Part shown: piece after piece, positions 47,966 through 57,149 of the stretch
Numbering within the stretch: the first letter of the stretch is position 1
Layout of the letters: each line of letters opens with the position of its first letter
Assembly (NCBI GenBank): GCA_958296025.1
Contig: OY282430.1
Span: 2,604,001-2,668,000, forward strand
Source: an uncultured Pseudomonadales bacterium
GTDB lineage: Bacteria > Pseudomonadota > Gammaproteobacteria > Pseudomonadales > Azotimanducaceae
Length of the DNA: 64,000 nucleotides
Direction: 5' to 3'
Notes under the pieces: model-generated
Databases searched by the model: none
Seen by the model: the letters and a program-made list of their open reading frames with translations, nothing else
Told to the model about the DNA's origin: nothing
Made by a program: the position numbers and the translations under genes

Positions 47966-50626
47966 ATGCAGCTGAAGCACTATCAAGAAAGCGCCTTGGC
48001 GGTTCTGCGCCGCTTCTTGGAGGAAGCCCGCATGGCCGGGCCGAAAAACGCCTACGAAGCCATCACCAAGGAACCGGAACACGCACAGCGGCTCGGGCGC
48101 TACAGCGGCAGCTACATCGCCCCGCTGACAGAATTGCCCAATGTCCCCTACGTTTGCCTGCGGTTGCCCACTGGCGGCGGCAAGACAATTCTGGCCGCAC
48201 ACGCGGTGCAAATCGCCCGGGACGCTTGGATGGAAAGAGACCATCCGCTGGTGTTGTGGCTAACGCCCACCAACATCATTCGCCAGCAAACGGCCGATGC
48301 GCTGAAGAACAACGTCCATGCCTATCGGCAGGTGCTGGATGCGGCCTTTGACGGCCATGTGCGCATTTTCGACATCGCGGAGTTCACGCACATCCGGCCC
48401 CATGACCTGCGCGACAACTGCTGCATCGTCGTCGGCACCATTCAAACCCTGCGGGTAAAGACCACCGAAGGCCGCAAGGTTTACGCCCACAACGAGAACT
48501 TGGCGCCTCACTTCGCCAACGCCCGGCACGGCATGGCGGGACTGGAAACCTTGGAGGAAGGCGGCGTCAAGTTCTCCTTCGCCAATCTTCTGCATCTGCA
48601 CCACCCGCTGATGATTGTCGATGAGGCGCATAACGCCGTCACTGGCTTAACCCGCGACATGCAGGCCCGGGTGAGTCCCTGCGCGATCATTGAGTTCACG
48701 GCCACGCCGCGCCCCAAATCAAACATTCTCTACAGCGTCACCGCCTTGGAATTGAAACGCGAAGAGATGATTAAGCTGCCGATCAGGCTGCATGAACACG
48801 ACAGTTGGCAAAGCGCCGTCACCGGGGCGGTGGCCGCCCGGGCGGCGTTGGCGAAATCCGCCCAAGCGGAAGCCAGCTACATTCGCCCCATCGTCCTGTT
48901 TCAGGCGCAGAAGAAGAATCAGGAAGTTACCGTGGAGGTGCTGAAACGGCACCTGCTCGAAGTGGAGCGCGTTCCCGAAAGGGCCGTTGCCGTTGCCACT
49001 GGCAATCAGCGGCAATTGGACGGCATTGACCTGTTTGATCCGCAGTGCCCAATCGAATACGTCATCACCGTTGAGGCGCTGAAGGAGGGCTGGGACTGTT
49101 CGTTCGCCTATGTTTTCTGCTCCGTTTCGCGCATTCAAAGCGCCCAAAACATGGAGCAGCTTTTCGGCCGGGTGCTGCGCATGCCCTACGCCAAACGGCG
49201 CACCGCCGCGGCGTTGAACCGAGCTTACGCCTATGTGTCGGAACCGTCCGCCGGTGCCGCCGCACAAGCCCTAACCGACAAGTTGGTGAGCATGGGCTTT
49301 GAAGAGGAGGAAGCCCAAGCGAACGTGCAGCCCGGTTTGCCGGGGGTGGATGAAGACGGCCCCTTGCTGGACCAGCCCAACAGAGCGCAGCCCACTTTTC
49401 GCTACGCCCTGCCCTACTCGCCCGGCACCCTGTCCGCGCTGAACAAGATCGGCGGCGAGCAACTCATGGTGCGCCGAAGCTCCGGCGAGGAAATCGAAAT
49501 CAGCGCCAAGGGTGACTTGAACGAGCAGCTGGTGGCGGCGATCAACAGCGTCATTCCGAAGGCGGACCTTGAGTTCCTCGCAGCACACATTAAACGCCAC
49601 CGAGACGAGATGGAGGCGCACAAATCCCCTGCCGAACGCGGCGCAACCTTCAAGGTCCCCGGTTTGGTGGCGGAAATTCAAGGCAGCTTGGAGTTGGCGG
49701 ACACGGCCCTGCTCGTGGAGGACCACGACTGGTCGCTGCTCAGCCACCCCGCCAAGCTGGAGGCGCCTGAATTCAGCATTCGGGAAACCGCCCGTAGCTT
49801 CGAAATCGACATTGACGGAAGGCGCGTTCGGCACCACTTCCTGAACGAGCAGGAGCAATTCGCTCTGAACGTCGCAGTGGAGGGTTGGACGCCCGAAGCC
49901 CTAGTTCTCTGGTTGGACCCGCAAGTTCGCCAGCAGGACATCTCCCAAGGCGAACTTCTCAAGTGGCTGCGAGACCTCGTGTACTACCTCACTCAAAACC
50001 GAGGAATGCAGGTTTCGGCGCTGATGCGCTGCAAGTTCCCGCTGGCCCGGAGGATCAAGGGCAAGCTGGACGCCATCCGGCAACAGGAGCGAAAACGGGC
50101 GTATCAGAACAGCCTCTTCGCGCCGGGCGCAAAGGTCGCCGTTTCATTTGACGCCGCCTTCGACTTCAAGGCAGGCATGTTCCAGGGCATACGGCGATAC
50201 AGCGGGCATTGGCGGGCAAACAAGCATTTCTTGGGGCCGGACGAAATTCCCGCCTTCGATGGGGTGGAGGGAGGCGAGGAAATGCAGTGCGCACAAGCCA
50301 TCGACAGCCTATCCGATGTGCAGCACTGGATCCGCAATCCCGCCAGTCACCCTGAGTCCTTTTGGCTGCCAACGGTCGCCGGCCGGTTCTACCCAGACTT
50401 CGTCGCCCAGCTAAATGACGGACGGTGTTTCGCAATTGAGTACAAGGGCGGGCACCTTGCGGAAGGGTCGGACACCCATGAGAAGCGGCTAATCGGCGAG
50501 CTATGGGAACGGCAAAGCAAGGGCAAGTGCCTCTTCCTCATGGTGGAGCGGCTAAGGGACGGCTCGGACATGCGGGGACAGCTCAGAAAAAAACTCGACA
50601 GCACAGCGGTGCCCATCAAGGCCTAA
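47966..50626 (+). CDS. res: Type III-like restriction helicase/nuclease (Res)
   Basis: An 886-residue superfamily 2 helicase joined to a nuclease. Walker A is PTGGGKT (about 68-74), Walker B box is DEAH (about 219-222), the helicase C part has ATPRP and QLFGRVLRMP, and the C-terminal PD-(D/E)XK nuclease reads YPDFVAQLNDG then EYK (about 809-826). Partner of Mod, with which it recognises and cleaves DNA lacking methylation. Full length and unbroken. Last gene of the island; the right 19-bp repeat starts 22 bp after its stop. Confidence 0.9.
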   Translation: MQLKHYQESALAVLRRFLEEARMAGPKNAYEAITKEPEHAQRLGRYSGSYIAPLTELPNVPYVCLRLPTGGGKTILAAHAVQIARDAWMERDHPLVLWLTPTNIIRQQTADALKNNVHAYRQVLDAAFDGHVRIFDIAEFTHIRPHDLRDNCCIVVGTIQTLRVKTTEGRKVYAHNENLAPHFANARHGMAGLETLEEGGVKFSFANLLHLHHPLMIVDEAHNAVTGLTRDMQARVSPCAIIEFTATPRPKSNILYSVTALELKREEMIKLPIRLHEHDSWQSAVTGAVAARAALAKSAQAEASYIRPIVLFQAQKKNQEVTVEVLKRHLLEVERVPERAVAVATGNQRQLDGIDLFDPQCPIEYVITVEALKEGWDCSFAYVFCSVSRIQSAQNMEQLFGRVLRMPYAKRRTAAALNRAYAYVSEPSAGAAAQALTDKLVSMGFEEEEAQANVQPGLPGVDEDGPLLDQPNRAQPTFRYALPYSPGTLSALNKIGGEQLMVRRSSGEEIEISAKGDLNEQLVAAINSVIPKADLEFLAAHIKRHRDEMEAHKSPAERGATFKVPGLVAEIQGSLELADTALLVEDHDWSLLSHPAKLEAPEFSIRETARSFEIDIDGRRVRHHFLNEQEQFALNVAVEGWTPEALVLWLDPQVRQQDISQGELLKWLRDLVYYLTQNRGMQVSALMRCKFPLARRIKGKLDAIRQQERKRAYQNSLFAPGAKVAVSFDAAFDFKAGMFQGIRRYSGHWRANKHFLGPDEIPAFDGVEGGEEMQCAQAIDSLSDVQHWIRNPASHPESFWLPTVAGRFYPDFVAQLNDGRCFAIEYKGGHLAEGSDTHEKRLIGELWERQSKGKCLFLMVERLRDGSDMRGQLRKKLDSTAVPIKA

Positions 50627-50648
50627 TAGCCGCAACTCCACCGAGGCA

Positions 50649-50667
50649 AATGGGCGGCATCTCGGCC
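50649..50667 (+). repeat. 19-bp direct repeat, right copy
   Basis: Second perfect copy of AATGGGCGGCATCTCGGCC; see 41358-41376. It lies between the Res stop and idi. Confidence 0.75.
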
Positions 50668-50728
50668 GTCCGCGTTAGAATAGCGGCTCAAGGTCGCCCA
50701 TGCGGCCCGCACAGGAATTCGCAGCGTC

Positions 50729-51310
50729 ATGCCCACGCTTAGCAGTAACCTCGCCCGGACGAGCGTTCAAGTGGTCTCCACGGATGCGGAGGATCTTATT
50801 TTGGTGGACGGCCAGGACGCCGAAGTGGGGTTCCTCCACAAAGCCGCCTGCCATGACGGCAAGGGGGTGCTGCACCGCGCCTTCTCGGTGTTCCTGTTCA
50901 ACAGCCAAGGCGAGGTGCTGATTCAGAAGCGGGCGGCGGGGAAGCGCCTGTGGCCGTCCTATTGGTCCAATAGCTGCTGCTCCCATCCTCGCCGGGGGGA
51001 GGCGCTGGAGCAGGCCGTGGGGCGGCGGCTCAGCGAGGAGCTTGGCTTGGCGGCGCGGCAGGTGCGGAGCTTGGCGTTTCTGTACAAGTTTGAGTACCAC
51101 GCCGCCTTCGGCGCCGCCGGCAGTGAGCATGAGCTTTGCTCCGTGTTCCGGGCGCAGCTTGTCGGGGCGCCGGTGGTCAACACCACGGAAATTGACGACT
51201 GGGCTTGGGTCGCACCGAACGTCCTGACCCACCGCCTGCGGGAGCAGGCCGGCGAGTTCACTCCTTGGCTGCACTTGGAGTGGCCGCATGTGCTGGCCGA
51301 TGTCGGCTGA
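50729..51310 (+). CDS. idi: Isopentenyl-diphosphate isomerase, type I
   Basis: Interconverts IPP and DMAPP. The 193-residue Nudix-fold protein has the catalytic Cys in WSNSCCSHPRRGE (C84, equivalent to C67 of E. coli) and the catalytic Glu in SEHELC. HRAFSVFLFN and LIQKRAAGKRLWP are also typical. Start ATG 50729. Stand-alone gene after the defence island; no other isoprenoid gene nearby. Confidence 0.93.
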   Translation: MPTLSSNLARTSVQVVSTDAEDLILVDGQDAEVGFLHKAACHDGKGVLHRAFSVFLFNSQGEVLIQKRAAGKRLWPSYWSNSCCSHPRRGEALEQAVGRRLSEELGLAARQVRSLAFLYKFEYHAAFGAAGSEHELCSVFRAQLVGAPVVNTTEIDDWAWVAPNVLTHRLREQAGEFTPWLHLEWPHVLADVG

Positions 51311-51408
51311 TAGCCTGCATCTATGAAGTCGATTAAAACTTTCAAATGGCATTGGGCGAAACCCCGCCTATACTGCACCCACCAACCACAGCAAAGAGGG
51401 GCAACACC

Positions 51409-51828
51409 ATGGACCTTAGCAGCAGCGACACCCTGCAAAACTTGAAGGACGCCTTCGCTGGCGAATCCCAGGCCAACCGGCGCTACCTCTACTTCGCCGC
51501 CAAGGCGGACATTGAGGGGGAGAACGACGTGGCGGCGGTTTTCCGCTCCACCGCCGAAGGCGAAACGGGCCACGCCCACGGCCATTTGGAGTACCTGGAG
51601 GCGGTCGGGGACCCGGCCACCGGCCTGCCCATCGGCGCCACCGGCGACAACCTGAAGGCCGCCATCGCCGGTGAGACCCACGAGTACACCGACATGTACC
51701 CCGGCATGGCCAAGACAGCCCGCAACGAGGGCTTTGAGGAAATCGCGGACTGGTTTGAGACCCTGGCCAAGGCCGAGCGCTCCCACGCCAACCGCTTCCA
51801 GAAAGCTCTGGACGCGATGGCCGCCTAG
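51409..51828 (+). CDS. Rubrerythrin-like ferritin-fold protein without rubredoxin domain
   Basis: A 139-residue four-helix diiron protein. The Glu/His ligands are visible in [31 protein letters not shown] and [10 protein letters not shown]. The C-terminal rubredoxin domain of classical rubrerythrin is absent, as in sulerythrin-type proteins, so an outside electron donor would be needed. Likely peroxide reductase. It begins a same-strand cluster with a GlpC-like Fe-S protein and a DUF3501 protein, a combination seen together in other proteobacteria. Confidence 0.9.
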   Translation: MDLSSSDTLQNLKDAFAGESQANRRYLYFAAKADIEGENDVAAVFRSTAEGETGHAHGHLEYLEAVGDPATGLPIGATGDNLKAAIAGETHEYTDMYPGMAKTARNEGFEEIADWFETLAKAERSHANRFQKALDAMAA

Positions 51829-51902
51829 CCCGGCGCTCCATCCCCGCCCCCGGAGGCAACGGCGTTCGGGGGCGCTTCCCAACAGCACTGCAAAGGTTGA
51901 CC

Positions 51903-53261
51903 ATGGCCGTGCATACCCAGCCCATGCCGGAAGGCAACTTGGAGGCGCCCAAGCGCCAGCCCATCGCTTGGCGCTCGCCGTCCTTCCACGACAAGGCGGA
52001 CTTGGACGGCGAGCTGGAGCGCGTCTTCGACATCTGCCACGGCTGCCGGCGCTGCGTCAACCTCTGCCAAGCCTTTCCCACTCTGTTCGACCTCGTTGAC
52101 GAATCCGCAACCCTGGAAGTCGATGGCGTCGCCAAGGAAGACTACGCCAAGGTGGTGGACCAGTGCTTCCTGTGCGACCTCTGCGCCGAGACCAAGTGCC
52201 CCTACCTGCCGCCCCACCCTTGGGCGGTGGATTTCCCGCATCTGATGCTGCGGGCCAAGGCGCAGCGCCACAAAGCCAAGCAATCCAAATGGCGGGACCG
52301 CCTCATCACCAGCACGGACCCGGTGTTTGGCCTGCTTTCCCTGCCGGGCGTCGCGCCAATCGCCAACGCGGCGGCCAAGTCGCCAGCCCTGCGCAAGGCT
52401 GGGGAGCGCATCGCCGGCCTGCATCGCCATGCGCCGCTGCCGACATTTGCATCCAAGCCCCTCACCAAGCGCACCGAGGCAATCATTGGCGGCAACCTTG
52501 AGCCGCGTCCCTGCGAGCGCACCACAGGCAAGGTGGCCATCTACGCCACCTGCTACGGCGACCACAACTGCCCCGAGGTGGTGGAGGACCTGATCGCCGT
52601 GCTGAACCACAACGGCGTACCGGTGAAGGTGCTTAAGGACGCCCGCTGCTGCGGCATGCCGAAGATGGAGCTGGGCGACTTGGAGCGGGTGGCCAAACTC
52701 AAGGACGCCAACCTGCCGCTGTTCCTGGAGGCCATCGGCGAGGGCTACGACCTCATGGCCGTCATCCCTTCCTGCGTGTTGATGTACAAGCAGGAAATTC
52801 CGTTGCTGTTTCCCGACGACGAGGGTGCGCGCCGGGTCAAGGCGGCGTTCTTCGACCCCTTCGAGTACCTGATGCTGCGACGCAAGGCCGGCTTGGTGCG
52901 CACGGACTTTCAGCACCATCTCGGCAAGGTGGCCTACCAAGCCGCCTGCCACCAGCGGGTGCAGAACATCGGCATGAAGACCCGGGCGTTCCTCAGCCTC
53001 ATCGACGGCACGGAGGTCACGGCCATTGAGCGCTGCTCCGGGCACGACGGCACCTACGCCGCCAAGGCGGAGACCTACGGCAACGCCATGAAGATCGTCC
53101 GCCCAGTGGCCAGAAGGGTCAAGCAGGCGGAGGCGGACCGCTTCGGCTCGGACTGTCCCATGGCCGGGCGCTTGATCGGCCACGCCCTAAGCGCCGACAG
53201 CGGTGCGGAAGCACAGGCGGAGCACCCCATCTCCATGGTGCGCACCGCCTACGGAATCTAA
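51903..53261 (+). CDS. GlpC/heterodisulfide-reductase-like Fe-S protein
   Basis: A 452-residue protein. Residues about 45-100 carry two Cys clusters for [4Fe-4S] centres (CHGCRRCVNLCQAF and CFLCDLCAETKC). Two CCG-type domains follow (ARCCGMPKMELGD, and the second in variant form QAACHQRV with RCSGHDG). Such proteins pass electrons between quinone or protein partners. The rubrerythrin gene lies 74 bp upstream, so electron delivery to it is a fair inference. The ATG at 51903 is used; a TTG at 51897 is two codons earlier. Confidence 0.87.
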   Translation: MAVHTQPMPEGNLEAPKRQPIAWRSPSFHDKADLDGELERVFDICHGCRRCVNLCQAFPTLFDLVDESATLEVDGVAKEDYAKVVDQCFLCDLCAETKCPYLPPHPWAVDFPHLMLRAKAQRHKAKQSKWRDRLITSTDPVFGLLSLPGVAPIANAAAKSPALRKAGERIAGLHRHAPLPTFASKPLTKRTEAIIGGNLEPRPCERTTGKVAIYATCYGDHNCPEVVEDLIAVLNHNGVPVKVLKDARCCGMPKMELGDLERVAKLKDANLPLFLEAIGEGYDLMAVIPSCVLMYKQEIPLLFPDDEGARRVKAAFFDPFEYLMLRRKAGLVRTDFQHHLGKVAYQAACHQRVQNIGMKTRAFLSLIDGTEVTAIERCSGHDGTYAAKAETYGNAMKIVRPVARRVKQAEADRFGSDCPMAGRLIGHALSADSGAEAQAEHPISMVRTAYGI

Positions 53262-53363
53262 CGGAGCGACCCAGCCTAGGGCCGGCGAACCCGACAAGAT
53301 GCCATCCCCGCCCCAACTACTTCGCCAACTTCCCGTTTTCCAAAAGATTTAGAAGCCGCTTTC

Positions 53364-53948
53364 ATGCCAAAACTCGACCGAACCCAGCTATGGAGCCTAG
53401 AGCAGTACGCCACTGAACGCCCGACCTTCCGCGAGCAGGTCATTGCCCACAAGCAGCGCCGGCGCCTGTCGCTGAACGCGCACGCCACCCTGCACTTCGA
53501 GGACTTCCTCACCATGAAGTACCAAGTGCAGGAGATGCTGCGGGTGGAGCGCATCTTCGAGCCGGACGACATCGAAGCGGAAATCGACACCTACAACCCC
53601 CTCATCCCGGACGGCGACAACTGGAAGGCCACGCTAATGGTGGAGTACCCGGACGTGGAGGAACGGCACCGCGCCTTGGCGCAGCTCAAGGACTTGGAAC
53701 GCCATGTATGGACCCAAGCCGGCCAAGGCCCGAAGCTCTACGCCATCGCCAACGAAGACCTCGACCGCAGCAACGAGGAAAAGACTGCCGCCGTCCATTT
53801 CCTGCGCTTCCAACTCACCCCAGCATTCATCGCTGCCTTGAACCAATCCGCCCCACTAAACTTCGGCATCGACCATGAACGGATGCGGTGCGCTGTTGAA
53901 GCGGCGGCCGAAGTGCGGATTTCCCTAATGGAAGACCTCGACCGCTGA
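53364..53948 (+). CDS. DUF3501 family protein
   Basis: A 194-residue protein matching DUF3501 in length and in blocks such as RFE-like LHFEDFLTMKYQVQEMLRVERIFE and NTYNPLIPDG-type IDTYNPLIPDGDNWKATLM. Function unknown; nearly always found with the rubrerythrin and GlpC-like genes, as here (103 bp upstream). Convergent with oxyR. Confidence 0.87.
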   Translation: MPKLDRTQLWSLEQYATERPTFREQVIAHKQRRRLSLNAHATLHFEDFLTMKYQVQEMLRVERIFEPDDIEAEIDTYNPLIPDGDNWKATLMVEYPDVEERHRALAQLKDLERHVWTQAGQGPKLYAIANEDLDRSNEEKTAAVHFLRFQLTPAFIAALNQSAPLNFGIDHERMRCAVEAAAEVRISLMEDLDR

Positions 53949-54029
53949 CCCGCACGGACTTTCCCATAAAGCACTCGGTGCCGCCAAGAGCCACGCCTCC
54001 TGCCCAGCCATAGCAGAAGGTGGCCCTCA

Positions 54030-54920
54030 TCACCGCCCGCGGCCAGCCACGCCTTGTTTTAGCGCCTCAGTGAGTTCTCCGAGCAAGGCGCTGCGCGGGG
54101 AGCTGGACCGCCAGCAAATGCCAATGACGCGGTGCGGCCCTTTGCGGTTGGAGAAGGGGATGTAACGCACCTCGGCACCGCCACCGACAGCTAATTCCGG
54201 CATGAGGGTGACGCCGACGCCGGCGGCGACCATCTGCCGCAAGGTCTCGATGCTGGTGGCGCGGAAGTTGGTGTTCTCCACAGCGTTGCGGGACTTGCAG
54301 ATCTCCAGCGCTTGGTCGCGCAGGCAGTGGCCGTCCTCGAGCAGCAGCACTTGCTCTTGGTCCAACTCCGCCTCGCGGATGGCCTTGCGCTTGGCCTTGG
54401 GATGGCTGGCGGGGACGGCGAAATAGAAGGGCTCATCAAAAAGCGGGACCTGCTCCATGTCGTCCTCATGCACCGGCAGCGCCAGAACGACGGCGTCCAA
54501 CTCCCCTTCCTGCAACTGCGCCATGATGTTCGCCGTTTGCCCCTCGAAGAGCTGAACGCGCAGATTGGGCAGCGCCCGGCGCACGGGGGCCAGCACCAAG
54601 GGCAGCAGATAGGGCGCCACCGTCGGAATGATGCCGAGACGGAAGTTGCCGCCAAGGGGGTCCCGATAGCTGTCCGCTATGCGCACCAACTCATCGACGT
54701 TCCTCAGCACCACCCCGGCCTGGGCGACGATGGACTGGCCGGCCGCGGTCAACATCACTTGCCGGCGACCGCGTTCAAACAGAACCACCCCCAAGGTCTC
54801 CTCCAGCTTCTTGACCTGGGTGGAAAGGGTGGGCTGGCTGATGAAGCAGGCCTCCGCGGCGCGGCCAAAGTGCCGATGCTCCGCCACCGCCAGCAAATAC
54901 TTGAGATCCTTAAGATTCAT
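54030..54920 (-). CDS. oxyR: Hydrogen peroxide-sensing regulator OxyR
   Basis: A LysR-type activator of peroxide defence. The N-terminal HTH (HFGRAAEACFISQPTLSTQVKKLEE) and the redox motif GHCLRDQALEIC are clear. The cysteines fall at positions 199 and 208, exactly as in E. coli OxyR, where they form the activating disulfide. FRATSIETLRQMVAAGVGVTLMP downstream is diagnostic. It faces the rubrerythrin cluster tail to tail, so control of that cluster is possible but no operator was identified. Confidence 0.95.
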   Translation of the reverse strand: MNLKDLKYLLAVAEHRHFGRAAEACFISQPTLSTQVKKLEETLGVVLFERGRRQVMLTAAGQSIVAQAGVVLRNVDELVRIADSYRDPLGGNFRLGIIPTVAPYLLPLVLAPVRRALPNLRVQLFEGQTANIMAQLQEGELDAVVLALPVHEDDMEQVPLFDEPFYFAVPASHPKAKRKAIREAELDQEQVLLLEDGHCLRDQALEICKSRNAVENTNFRATSIETLRQMVAAGVGVTLMPELAVGGGAEVRYIPFSNRKGPHRVIGICWRSSSPRSALLGELTEALKQGVAGRGR

Positions 54921-55100
54921 GGAGACGACCGATAGCCCGAAGTTGAAGCCATGTTACCCCGCGCAAATCAGTGCCGCAGCGCTGGGCCTGCGCCTCCCAG
55001 CCCCCATGTTGCAGCGCCGGCAAATGCTGCAAACGTCATGCAACCTACTGAAATTTAAGGTTTTTCACTGCACAACAAGCCGTTCGGCGCAATCTCGGCG

Positions 55101-55520
55101 CTAGGGAGTTTGTTCGGATGGGAGCATGTAGTCGATGGCGGCGGCGAGTTCCGCTTCGGTGCAGTCGAAGCACATGCCCTTGGCCGGCATTCCCGGCGTG
55201 ACTCCGGCTAGAGTGACCTCCAGCATGGCCTCCCGGCCCTTGGCGATGCGTGGCGCCCAAGCCGCCGCGTCGCCCGGCTTGGGGGCGCCGGCCACCCCGG
55301 GCGTGTGGCAGGAGAAGCAGTAGCGTTCGTAAACGAACTGGCCGGAGCGCAAGGCCGGCGGCGGTGCGCCGACCCCGTCCGCCGCCGGCGGCGCACCCTC
55401 CGTGCAGGCGGCCAAGGCAAGGCCGGCGGCGCCCAGCAGACAGCAACGCAGCAGAGCGGCCCACCCACAAAGCGGTGCCCCGTTGCTGCTGCCGACATCT
55501 TTCTCAAAACTGCGCCGCAT
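55101..55520 (-). CDS. Cytochrome c5-like lipoprotein
   Basis: A 139-residue exported monoheme cytochrome. A hydrophobic leader ends in a lipobox-like LALAAC (Cys39), a Pro/Ala linker follows, then the heme site CFSCH (68-72) and the axial Met in GMPAKG (M111). The pair CFDC (117-120) just after is the disulfide seen in cytochrome c5. Probably membrane-tethered in the periplasm, carrying electrons to an oxidase. It shares the strand with oxyR, 180 bp upstream of it. Confidence 0.87.
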   Translation of the reverse strand: MRRSFEKDVGSSNGAPLCGWAALLRCCLLGAAGLALAACTEGAPPAADGVGAPPPALRSGQFVYERYCFSCHTPGVAGAPKPGDAAAWAPRIAKGREAMLEVTLAGVTPGMPAKGMCFDCTEAELAAAIDYMLPSEQTP

Positions 55521-55740
55521 GGCCTCCGAACCCTAAAACGCAATAATAATTCACATAAAATCAATAAGTTGCCATGATGGTTCGACAGCTTACAACGCCA
55601 CATGGTGATTTCGGCATGGGTTCTAGTGTCCTGTCCCGGATGTTCCACCAACGGCCCCGATGACGCGCCAGACTTTGGCCCGCAGCCCGGCCAGCGCAAG
55701 TTGCAACGGCAGAACTTTCGGCAGTCAGGGAACCCCCTTC

Positions 55741-56976
55741 TTACAACCCCAGCAGAATTTCCGCGCCGCGCCTCAAGGTGTCGTCGTCCTTGCAAAAGCA
55801 AAGGCGCAGCATTTTATGGTCGGCGCGGTCGGCGTAAAAGATGGAAGTCGGGATGGACGCGATCTTGGCCTCCCTCGTCAGCCGAAAGGCCAATTCGCTG
55901 TCCCCCTCGTCGGTCAGAGCCCCGTAACCGAGCAACTGAAAGTAGGTGCCGGCGCTGGGCTTGATGCTGAACCGGCCGCCGGCCAGCAAGGAGCAGAACA
56001 GGTCCCGCTTGCGCTGATAGAAGGCGCCTAGCTGCAAGTGGTGTTCCGGGTGGGCGGCGAGGAAGTCCGCCAAGCCGTGCTGCACCGGGGTGTTGGAGGT
56101 GAAGGTCACAAACTGATGGATCTTGCGGAACTCCTCGGTCAGGCGGGCCGGCGCCACGCAGTAGCCGATCTTCCAGCCGGTGACATGGTAGGTCTTGCCG
56201 AAGGAGGACACCACGAAGCTGCGCTGCCAAAGGTCCGGGTAGCGGCATAGGCTTTGGTGCGCCCGACCGTCGAAGATGATGTGCTCATAGACCTCGTCGG
56301 AGAGCACATAGAAGCCGCAGCGCAACGCCAATGCCTCCAAGGTGCGCACGTCCTGCGCCTCCCACACCGCACCGGTGGGGTTGTGCGGACTGTTGATGAT
56401 GGCCAGCCGGGTGCGCGGCCTCAGCGCGGCGCGCACCTGGTCCCAATCGACCCGATAGTCCGGTGGGCGTAACGGAAGGTGCTTGGCAACGCCCCCGGCC
56501 AGCCGCACCGCCGGTTCGTAGCTGTCGTAGGCTGGGTCAAAGACGATCACTTCGTCCCCCGGCCGCACTAGGGCGTGGATGGCGCAAAACAGCGCCTCGG
56601 TAGCACCCGAGGTGACCGTCACTTCGGTTTCCGGATCCACAACGCAGCCGTAGAGGTCGAGCACCTTGGCGGCAATGGCTTGGCGCAGGCTCAGCACCCC
56701 GGCCATGGGCGGATATTGGTTGTAGCCGTGGGTTAGGTAGTGCTGCACAAGCTCCAGCAAAGCCGGCGGGCCGTCAAAGTCCGGGAACCCCTGGGAGAGG
56801 TTCAGGGCGCCCTCCTCCGCCGCCAACGCCGACATGACGGTAAAGATGGTGGTGCCCACCTCCGGCAGCTTGCTTTCCAGTCCCGCACCAGCCGTTGAGC
56901 TTGCGCCAAGGCGCCCACCGCCTTGTGAGGCGGTGACATCCGCACCAGTCCTGTTTGCTTGCAGCCTTGGGTTCAA
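55741..56976 (-). CDS. PLP aminotransferase, methionine aminotransferase (YbdL)-like
   Basis: Fold type I aminotransferase. LPEVGTTIFTVMSALA, LSQGFPDFDGP, NSPHNPTGAVW and the PLP lysine in SSFGKTYHVTGWKIGY are the YbdL/kynurenine-aminotransferase-like pattern, so methionine or aromatic amino acids are likely substrates. The only in-frame start before the conserved SKLP block is TTG at 56976, which leaves a 33-residue extension not found in YbdL; the true start is uncertain. Divergent from ahcY, which also serves the methionine cycle. Confidence 0.86.
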   Translation of the reverse strand: MNPRLQANRTGADVTASQGGGRLGASSTAGAGLESKLPEVGTTIFTVMSALAAEEGALNLSQGFPDFDGPPALLELVQHYLTHGYNQYPPMAGVLSLRQAIAAKVLDLYGCVVDPETEVTVTSGATEALFCAIHALVRPGDEVIVFDPAYDSYEPAVRLAGGVAKHLPLRPPDYRVDWDQVRAALRPRTRLAIINSPHNPTGAVWEAQDVRTLEALALRCGFYVLSDEVYEHIIFDGRAHQSLCRYPDLWQRSFVVSSFGKTYHVTGWKIGYCVAPARLTEEFRKIHQFVTFTSNTPVQHGLADFLAAHPEHHLQLGAFYQRKRDLFCSLLAGGRFSIKPSAGTYFQLLGYGALTDEGDSELAFRLTREAKIASIPTSIFYADRADHKMLRLCFCKDDDTLRRGAEILLGL

Positions 56977-57065
56977 AGCCTAAACGTCCATACCAGCTTG
57001 GCGCGACAGCCAAACCTAGCTCACTTGCTGAGTTGCTGCGCGGTCAAGAACTGCCCAAAAAAGCG

Positions 57066-57149
57066 CATTTTGGCCTGCCTGCCAGAGAAATTTCAACGAC
57101 CATGCCGATGGCGGGAAAGCCATCGGCTCCCATCCCATTTTGGCCTGCC
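57066..57149. repeat. Direct repeat and hairpin in the aminotransferase/ahcY gap
   Basis: CATTTTGGCCTGCC occurs at 57066-57079 and 57136-57149. Between them GCCGATGGC (57104-57112) and GCCATCGGC (57119-57127) form a 9-bp perfect stem with a 6-base loop. The whole 376-bp gap (56977-57352) holds no supported gene, and no SAH riboswitch was recognised before ahcY. AATGGGCGGCA at 57290-57300 matches the start of the 19-bp repeat that frames the defence island. Confidence 0.7.

Noticed and set aside
41358-50667. Integrative element with integrase
   Set aside because: No recombinase and no tRNA gene flank the 19-bp repeats, so only a direct-repeat observation is made.
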